Assembly (NCBI GenBank): GCA_037039925.1
Contig: JAXRKP010001305.1
Coordinates: 12,501-76,500 of the forward strand
Direction of reading: 5' to 3'
Source: Doris montereyensis
Lineage: Eukaryota; Mollusca; Gastropoda; Nudibranchia; Dorididae
DNA length: 64,000 nt
Part shown: in pieces, positions 26,711 through 36,305 of the stretch
How positions within the stretch are numbered: position 1 is the first letter of the stretch
Layout: every line of letters begins with the position of its first letter
Made by a program: the position numbers and the translations under genes
The notes under the pieces: model-generated
The model's database searches: none
Told to the model about the DNA's origin: nothing
What the model saw: only the letters and a program-made list of their open reading frames with translations

Positions 26711-27339
26711 TATAACATTTATTTGCCTTGCATTTTCCCATTCATTCATGTGTTTCTCCCTTTCCTAATAATGTTACAATATTTGAAGGACAAATAAAAC
26801 AAACAAAACAAAACAAAAACAACACTCCCATTAGATAACACATAGTACATACAAACAATGTCTACATTAAATAAAGGGATGGAAATGTCTCTTTCTTTAT
26901 TGCACTTACTTCTTGTAATTAAAATGGGTCTTCTAGAATGATTGGATGTTTTGATCTAGAACGCTCTCAAATAATGGAAGTGGGAAGTTGTAAAATATAA
27001 TAACATGTAGCAGACTTTAAACACAATGAGACATAAATAATTGAAAGAAAAAATTAAGATCACTGTTTTATTGGACCAGAAACAGACATGTGAGACTCAA
27101 ATAAGCTTGATCTTTCTTTCATCTTTCTGTTCACTCACATTACTCACAAACAGAATGTTAGTAATCCGTCTGTCTTGTATGTCGCTGTTTGGTTCTCTCT
27201 GTTCTTCCTCGATGAATACAATATTATTAATTCATATGAAATACATGAATCATTGTATGCAGAACCAGCAGATAAATCCTCCATTTGTGTCCACCTCTTC
27301 CAGTGCATTTGTACATCACATCATATGTTTCTTTTCTCT
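26711..27339. other. Non-coding sequence downstream of UFC1
   Basis: AT-rich, no recognised element. The UFC1 3' untranslated region should extend into it from 27626 downward. Minus-strand AATAAA words occur here, but I cannot choose the real polyadenylation site. Confidence 0.35.
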
Positions 27340-27448
27340 TTCTGTCTATGTTAGTGTGTCTGTCTTTTATTCTCTTCTCTCTCTTTCTCTACCCTTTCCT
27401 CTCCCTCCCTCCCCCCCCCCCTCCCTCTCTCTCCCTCCTCCCTCCCCC

Positions 27449-27504
<56 letters not shown>

Positions 27505-27533
27505 GTCTCTCTCTCTCTCTTTCTCTCTCTCTT
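27340..27533. repeat. (TC)n/(CCTC)n microsatellite
   Basis: Interrupted CT-rich run with C-homopolymers, ending in (TC)n. Confidence 0.95.
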
Positions 27534-27625
27534 TAAAATCCCACCACCATAGATATAATCAATACAAAAGAAAAGTAAAATGACCAACAAAAAAACTGCT
27601 TTCAAAAATACATTCAATCAGAATA

Positions 27626-27721
27626 TCAACTTCCTGCTCCAGCCTCACTATCAGCGTCGTTGTGTGAGATTACCCCTCTTTGAATCAGGTCCGGCACCTC
27701 CACAGCCAGCCATGGGCCCAA
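27626..27721 (-). CDS. UFC1: UFC1 exon 5 (C-terminus and stop)
   Basis: Acceptor CTTTAG before TTG. It encodes [17 protein letters not shown] and a short tail ending EAGAGS, with the TGA stop at 27628-27626. Joins in phase 0 to the GGG codon that ends exon 4. The tail after the conserved block is lineage-specific. Confidence 0.9.
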   Translation of the reverse strand: MGPWLAVEVPDLIQRGVISHNDADSEAGAGS

Positions 27722-30700
27722 CTAAAGAAAAAGATAAACATAAACAATGTCAAGACTTAGAATACTTAGATTACTACACCTCATGGGGTGTCTGTAGCCC
27801 AGTGGTTGGGCTGTCGAACCAGGGATCATAAGGTCCCAGCTTCAAGTCCTAGTAATACAGTAGCCTCCATCAAAATGCACGGTCCATAGGTGACAAAAAC
27901 ATTGTGCATTTTGGTGAAAGTGCATTTTGACAAAGGCCATGACCCATTACTGTGTATTTACACTGCCATTCTTGTTTGGAAATATATGTACATGTAAACT
28001 CTTTTTTTGTGGTGTTGTATGTTATTGTTTGGGGTTTGTTTGCTATTTGCTTCTTAAAGGTCTGCTATCTTCTTCTCTCACCAAAAACTACAACAAGGTG
28101 GTGATGGTGAAGAAATTCGGCAACAATGTTTGTTTTTCAATTGGTTGACACGCATGTCATATAGAATTTTGATCTTCCAAGGTAAAGGTGACACAAGACG
28201 TTTCTCAGATTTTCTCATCGTGATCAAAGAAAGAGACGATTGGACTGTTTGTCTGGAAGACCTATCCAGTGAGGGATGGAAGGGGAGGGTAAGGGTGACC
28301 AGAGCCGAGGCAATCAAAACCAGTTGGTTAAAATCTAGATGTCACACATAGACACATACACACACCTGTGTGATAGATTGTGTCATTTGAGGATAGGACA
28401 AGAAGAGGTTATTAAGTTTATTTTTCACAGAGTTGACTCTTTAAATGCAATAAATCGAAGACAGACTTACAAAAATATGTTTCAATATGTTGCATTTTGG
28501 CAAAGTCAAGCCAGCCGTTGTTGCATTTTGAAGGGGGTAATTGGTGTTGTGAAATATTGTTACTGAAAATTTTTTACATTTTGGCGGCGTGCGATTTAGC
28601 AGAGACTTCTGTATTTGGTTTGACATTGTGTTACTTATGAAAGACACTAATAAAATCCTGCAATTCCCCTAGGTTGCCAACACCACTGTATTTTTAACTA
28701 GAGTACAATGGTAACACCACTATATTTTTAACTAGAGTACAATGGTAACACCACTATATTTTTAACTAGAGTACAATGGTAACACCACTATATTTTTAAC
28801 TAGAGTACAATGGTAACACCACTGTATTTTTAACTAGAGTACAATGGTACAAACACCACTATATTTTTAACTAGAGTACAATGGTAACACCACTATATTT
28901 TTAACTAGAGTACAATGGTAACACCACTATATTTTTAACTAGAGTACAATGGTAACACATATACTTTTAACTAGAGTACAATGGTACTATATTTTTAACT
29001 AGAGTACAATGGTAACACCATATACATGTTTTTATCTCTTGTCTCTTCCTTTCTGAACAAACAAAAGGAGTGCTGTATGCTTAAATACTACAAACATCAT
29101 CTATAAACTCAAAATACGGAATAGCAAATAACAAAAAGAACATTCTTTATAAGCAAAACAGTAACCAAGCAAACATGGAAAGGAAACTGCATGCACACAG
29201 AACTCATCTCAAGGCCCCATAGCCTGAAAATAGTAGGAGATTCAGAGAGGTTTCCTTCATTTTCAAGGGGGAACTCGGTAGTCCAGAGGCAAAGTGCCGG
29301 CCTCTCAACAAAAAGGTTGTGGATTTGAGCTCTGCCAACAGTTGAAAGATGTTTTCTGAATTTTTTCAAGCAAAATCTACCCCCCTGCTCCAGGTAGATG
29401 GATTGACTCCTAGTCCTATCGGAGAATGATGATAAAAAGGAGATCCCATGGGCAGATCACAGCAATCTGTGCATGCTAAAGATCCCTTAGTTGTTTACAG
29501 GACAGTTCAGGCAAAATTAAATATCCTACAAAAAATCCCGAGATCACCTTAGTTGTGGATGTGGGTAAATCAAATCAAATCAAAATCCTATATTTTAAAA
29601 ATTCTAGATAGAAGAAACAATTTCCTATTGTTTTCCATTCCAAAAAGTGTCCCCCTTATGTGAGGGAGTGTGATGCAAAAACACTATATCCAAAAAGATC
29701 ATTTGAGAAAATCTATTTTGTCTTGTTCTAAATACTGCACTGCTGGCCTTGTTATAGAGGTTCTGTATGACATGGATAATGTTGGCGTTGATGTTGTAGT
29801 GGTTCATGGTCGCCCACAGTGCAGCATGCCCCACTCTTATCGAAAGCTTTCTTGACATCTATGAATACGTGGCAGAGTTCTTGTTGGTGTTGAAGGTATC
29901 GTTCGCACAGAATTCTGAGGTTAAATATCTGCTCAGTTGTACTGCGCCTGCTCTAAATTCTTCCTGCTCCTCATTTATGATTGCCTCGACCTGCGGCTTC
30001 AATCTGTTCAGTATGATCCTGAGCATAACTTTGCTAGGATTACAAATGAGACTGATTGTGTGGTAGTTGTTACACTGCTATAGGTTTCCTTTCTTGGGAA
30101 GGGGGATTACTAAAGACTGGTCCATTGAGTCGGCCATCTTCCTGACTCCCAGATCTTCTGGCAGATTACACTTAAAGCGTCTATCATGGCCTCACCCCTG
30201 CTTAGACAAGTTCTCCTGGGATATTGTCTATGCCTGCAGCTTGTCCTTTCTTCAGAGTGCAAGAAGTCATTGATGAAACACCGAAAAAGGACATTCTTGT
30301 TGTACAAGGGGACTGGAATGCCAAGATCAGAGTAGATGCACAGAAAGACTGGAAAGACACATGCGGACGTTATTGTAACACAGAAACTAACGAAAGAGGA
30401 TTAAGATTTTTAGAATTCGCCACATTCAATGACCTCAAAGTGACCGACACATTCGGCCATCATAGGGCATCTAGATGGTGGACCTGGCACAGCCCAAACG
30501 GCACCCATCACCAGATAGACTACATCCTGGTGAGAAGACGCTTCCATACATCAGTCAACACTGCCAGGACACGCAGATTCCTGGGAGCGGATATCAACAG
30601 CGACCATGAACTAGTCATGATGACTTTCCGCTTACACCTCAAGAAGATGAAGAAGCAGGGCCACACTAGAATAAAGTTTGACCTGGAGAAATTGCAAGAC

Positions 30701-33700
30701 CCAAAAGTGGCACAAATTTTTAAGGCTAAGATTGGAGGCAAACTCGCACCACTCCCTAATACTCGACGCAGACGGCAGTGATATAGACACTTCATTGACA
30801 CTTTCAACATCGCAATGACTGAGATGACCAATGAAGTCCTCGGCAAGAAGAGGCCCATCAAGAAGCCTTGGGTCACACAGGACTTGCTGAAACTATGTGA
30901 CAAAAGGAGTGAACTAAAGAAGTCAAAGTATGACAGTGAAGATGGAGCAAAGCAGTACAAACAAGCAGACAAGATGGTGAAGAAGGGCATGCAGGAAGCA
31001 AAAGAGGAATGGGTCTCGGCTCAATGCAACGATATCGAGGTTACTTCAATTTAAACAACACCCGAAAAGCGTATCAAATATTCAAACACCTTACGAGCAG
31101 CAAACATGGACGGCCCAATGCCGTTCTCGACAAAAACGGGAAGTGCCTGACCGAGAGCAAAGAGATCATACACAGGTGGACAGAGTATTGCTCAGACCTC
31201 TATTCTCAACGCACAGTAGGCGACACAGAAAAGCTCAACACACATCCGACAACAGACACAGAGAATTTCCACATCCTTTGAGAAGAAATGGAGGAAGCAG
31301 TGCAGTATATCTAAATGGGGAGGTTGGAGACTGGTTCAGAACCACTGTTGACTCTCTCCGACCCTTTTCAATGTCTTCCTCGAAAATTATGACAGACGCA
31401 CTTGACGGCCACCAAGGAATAGTGAGCATTGGTGGATGAACAATCACAAACATGCGCACAAGCAGATGATATTGATGGACTCAGAAGACTAGATACATCT
31501 TCCGCAGCATACGACATGGAAATCAGTGCAAACAAGACAAAACTGATGACCAACAGTGACACTGGAATCCATACTGACATCATCGCCAACGGAGAAAAGC
31601 TTGAAACTGTGCACAAGTTTAAATATCTGGGAGCAATACTGTTGGACGAAGGATTAAAACCTGAAGAATTAACAAGGAGTGCAATTACAACATCTGCATT
31701 AGCCAAGATGGGAACCATCTGGAAAGACAACAAAGTCTCCCTTAGCTCAAAGTTAAAACTTATGTGCTCCCTTGTTCACTCAGTGTTTCTTTACGCCTGC
31801 GAAACATGGACACTAACTGCAGATATAGAGAAGAGAATACAGGCAACAGAAACGAGGTGCTTTAGAAGACTGCTCGGTATCTCACAAAGACCATATCAAC
31901 AATGAAGAAGTCAGAGACAGAATAAGACAAACCATTGGTCTCATAAAGACCTCCTCACCACTGTCAAAAAGCGCAAAATGAAATGGTTTGGACACTTGGT
32001 GAGAGAGGGAGGGCTTCCAAAACCGTGCTTCAAGGAACTGTCAGAGGAGGCAGGAGAAGAGGCAGACAAAAGAAGAGATGGGAGGACAATATCACTGAAT
32101 GGACGGACCTGAAGCTAAGTGAGCTGATGAGACGAGCGGAGGACAGGAAGGAGTGGAGAAGACTGGTTATTTGGTCATCGGTAGCGCCCCAAAGGCCTCC
32201 GCCATGGGACAGATAGAGAGAGAGAGTTTTAAATAAAGCCCGGTGAATTTGATGTTTAAAGCCGAATTATAATATAATATAGTCAGTTTTCAACAAAAGT
32301 TATTTCATGATCAGAAGACTCTCCATTCAAAGTCTGAGATGATGAAAAGATTCACAACATGTAAAAATGGCGCATAGCGATTTTTTGCATCTCACCCCCT
32401 CATATACACATGTCGATTACTTGGACACTGAAATATATGAACTTTGTAACATTTTTTATGAAAGTTGAGGTGTGTAAACAAAAATCAACATTAATGTCTC
32501 AATAGCTCACAAGCTATGAAAATGTTAGGTTGAGTCAGGGATGAGTTGAACTCTCAGGAGTTCTTAGGGAGGAAATTTTTTTAAAAAGTAGAATACTCTG
32601 GCTGACTTTGAAATAATTTATTTCTATGAGGTTCACTTAAGTAGTCGAACCACACCCCTGTTTTAAACTTCTTATCCTACAAGACTGCACAATGGTTTAA
32701 TGATCAGATTTTGCAAAATGTGGCAAAAGAGCAACAATAATAAATTATTATAGTGAGGGACTCAGTAGTCCAGAGGCAAGATGGCCGCCTTTCAACCCAA
32801 AGGTCGTGGGTTCAAACCCTGCCAACGGTTTAAAAAATCTACCCAGTTTTTTTTTATTAGTAAAAATCTGCCCCTCCTAGTCCAGGTAGATTTAGGTGGA
32901 TCGACACCTAGCTCCATCAGCGACAAATGATAAAAAGGAAGTCCCATATACAGTTCACAACACTCTGTGCATGTTAAAGATCGCTTAGCTGTTTACAGGG
33001 TAGTCCAGACAGAATATTTCAAATCTAAAAAAACCCCTGAGATAACCTTATTTGTGGATGGCGGTAAATCAAAAAAAAACTCAAAACTCAAATCAAACCA
33101 CAAAAAACCCCCAACCATGTTTGCCACTGGAGGCAAAACCTGATAGATCTCTAGACCGTGAACTTTGTGCCAAGCTCATGATAAGTGAAGGACAGTCATG
33201 AATTTAATTGATTTTGCATTAACAAAAGTTTAAAGACCCGTCAGATAGCTTACACTTACAGTCAGATAGCTATTAATGTTCTCGTAGAAATTGTTGATGT
33301 TAAAGTCCATCACTCACCCCTAATGCCATGGCATGAGCTATTCCAAACCTTGGAACATTCCGCGCCCACAACGGCTTGAAATGGTCAGTCAGACAGATTT
33401 TGCCTCCCTGGTGATGAAAAAGATTTTTTAAAATTATATTGATATGCAAGTGATCAGTATAATTAATGTATACATATATATATAATTATGAGGTGATCAT
33501 TAGACCTAGGTACTGATCGTTTTCCGTTCTATCATGATCAACGAACGATCAAGGGACCTTGATCACCGTGATCGAGCCGGAGAAATGATCATGATCACAG
33601 ATGTGATCACTATAGGGTGATTCTTTTCTCACATGGCCCATAAATACGAAAGTACGAATCTATGATAAATAAGAATTTGTTGAGATTAAATTTTCAATCA

Positions 33701-36225
33701 TGACCTCTCAAATGCGAAATTGTGACAAAGGCGTCTGTCTGAACAACATGCGAGTTTCACGGAGTCTGATTTATCTCCTCAGAATGAATCTGATGGTGAA
33801 TCTTCAGGAGATGAGGCCACTATAACAGGCCTTGAAAATGTTGACCCTAAACACTCACTAGAGCTTCACCTAACTATCATCATTAGGGACCTGGATTTGG
33901 AGGGATTTGGGAGAGATGTTTGTCCTCTTCACATTTACCGTGGGGCCCACAAACTCACTTGGGGATGATGCAAGCCCTATTGAGTATTTTTTCTTGCTGC
34001 TCAAAAGAGTGTTTCATTAAAAAAATTGTGGAAGAAACTTTATAAATACACACAAGCTGCGTGAAATGTAAAGCTGATGACAAAAGTGAAATTGTCTGCA
34101 ACAGAGTCGAGCTAACCCGTGTTTATCAATGCTTGTCATGTAACAAAGCCCTTAAAGATTAAGCATCCCATTGCTTTACTTAACTAAACAGAGACTCATT
34201 TTCATTATTTTGAACTGTTCTAGAAGAAGCTGACTATCTAGCGATGTTATAGTCTTGAGTGGTCTTCAATGACTTGAAAATATTTTTTTACACATTTTCT
34301 CACCTTTCCTTCATTAAAAGCAAAAGTCATACATATATTTTGTTAACAGCAATTTTTATTGAACTTATGTATTCATCAATGTGATGTGAAAATTTGAAGT
34401 CAATTGCTTGAAAATTAAAATTGTAATGATTTTTTTTTAGTATGACTGGTTATTTTCCTATGCCGCAAAAGAAGAAAAAATCTTGAGAATGAGAAATAGA
34501 AAGTCAGCGAAAAACTTGGTAGAATAAGTAATAAATACAGTGGAACCTCTCTCTCATAGGGAACTCTCAGTGGATTGTAAAATCGACTCAATTTGCCGGA
34601 TTTCCCGATTTCCCAGGGACCTAGGGATTTTGGTCTTCCCTCAGCAGTTTGAGGTACCTAAGCTCTTCTGTGAGTGGTAAAATGCAGAATTAAACAAACA
34701 AATAGCCACAGGACCAGTTGATCAAAACAAAGATGGCAATTATCAGAGATGTCACTCGCAGTCGAGCTTTGTTGATGGTAGATATGTAATACATGTAATC
34801 AAGAACGCATGGTGAATTCTTAAATCTCCTCGTGTATCCACCCTTGTGATTGGCGGGTCAGGTGGGCAATAAAAAACTATGACATTGCACAAGTCTGCTT
34901 TCTAAGCACCGCCCATGTCAACACCATACTGTATTGTTAGGTGGACGCAGGAAGGACTGGTTCGACACCTGCTTTCACACCTTCGTAATGGATGTCTGGG
35001 TGGGTCTGGCTCATGGTCGTCATAAACTGGCAATTCGTGATATCATGCACATATTATTTAATGTGTAACACTGATGTAATAATTGATGTTTTGCTAACAC
35101 GGAAACCAAATGTGGATAACAAGTCAGTGTTGGAATAAATAAATATGGAGGACATGGTGGTGATAATCAATGCAAGTCTGCTAAAGTGTCCCGATTAGGC
35201 CGTGGACCTTTCCTTTCAGAGCATAAAATGTATAGAAAAAATTTTGTTCCCTGAGATTTCTTCCCATTGCACGGGTTTCCAGATTCCCCCGGTTCCCAAT
35301 TAGAGATGTTCCACTGTAATTAACAAATGATTAAGGGCTAAGCATGTTTACGGTAGTGTATGGCGCTCACTGTTCAATCATTTAAAAAATTATCTAGGTC
35401 ATGAATAAGTGAATATGTCTTGGCCGAAATCTATACTACATCATGTCTTAGATAATGGTCTACATCAAATCCATAGCAGCACAAAATGGCCTAAACTTCT
35501 GTTTTCTTTTTTCTCAAAAATCATGAGATTATGCCATTATAATAGCACCTTGACAAGACGTACGTAAAGAAATACTATACAGCTAAATTCTCACCTGTAC
35601 ATCTTAGCTGTCTTGCCATCGAGTTCAGGCAGTGCGATCTCAGGTGATGTTGTTGGGTATGTTACTGGTATCTAATACAAGATAAAGACATATGAGTTTA
35701 CTAGATCCATGCCTTGTCAGAATAAATCAACACTTTGTTAAAAAAGCATCCAGGATTTTATTTCAATGAAGCCTTTACTCAACATTGGGATCAAATGACG
35801 CACAACTACAAAGCATATGAATTGACTTGATTTATGACTTGTTAAATAACTTACTCCAGTAGGAACAGCTAGAGTTTTTAAGAGATAAAAAAAGCAAGAA
35901 AAGAAACAAAAAAACAGCAACAGTTACCACTAAACAGAAAACTACAATGCAACAGTATGATAATTGAAGTAAATTTATAAATCAAATTGTAAATCGAGGG
36001 AGAAATATTCATGTCTTTTAAAAAATACAATCAACGATTAACAGTTTTACATTATAATTGAACAGAAAGACCTCTCTTTTGTCAAAATATATATATATAA
36101 TATATCACACTAGTACTGACAAAAAGAAGATTGAAAAATTATTTAAGATAAGAAGAGAATCTACTCACATCGAACTCCACATCAAACTCATATTTGAGGA
36201 GCTCATGAATGTACCAGCATTTGCC

Positions 36226-36305
<80 letters not shown>

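Noticed and set aside
29730..32225. Simple twin-priming inversion of LINE copy B
   Set aside because: The inverted piece comes from the middle of the element and matches an internal deletion in the plus-strand part, unlike the usual inverted 5' segment.
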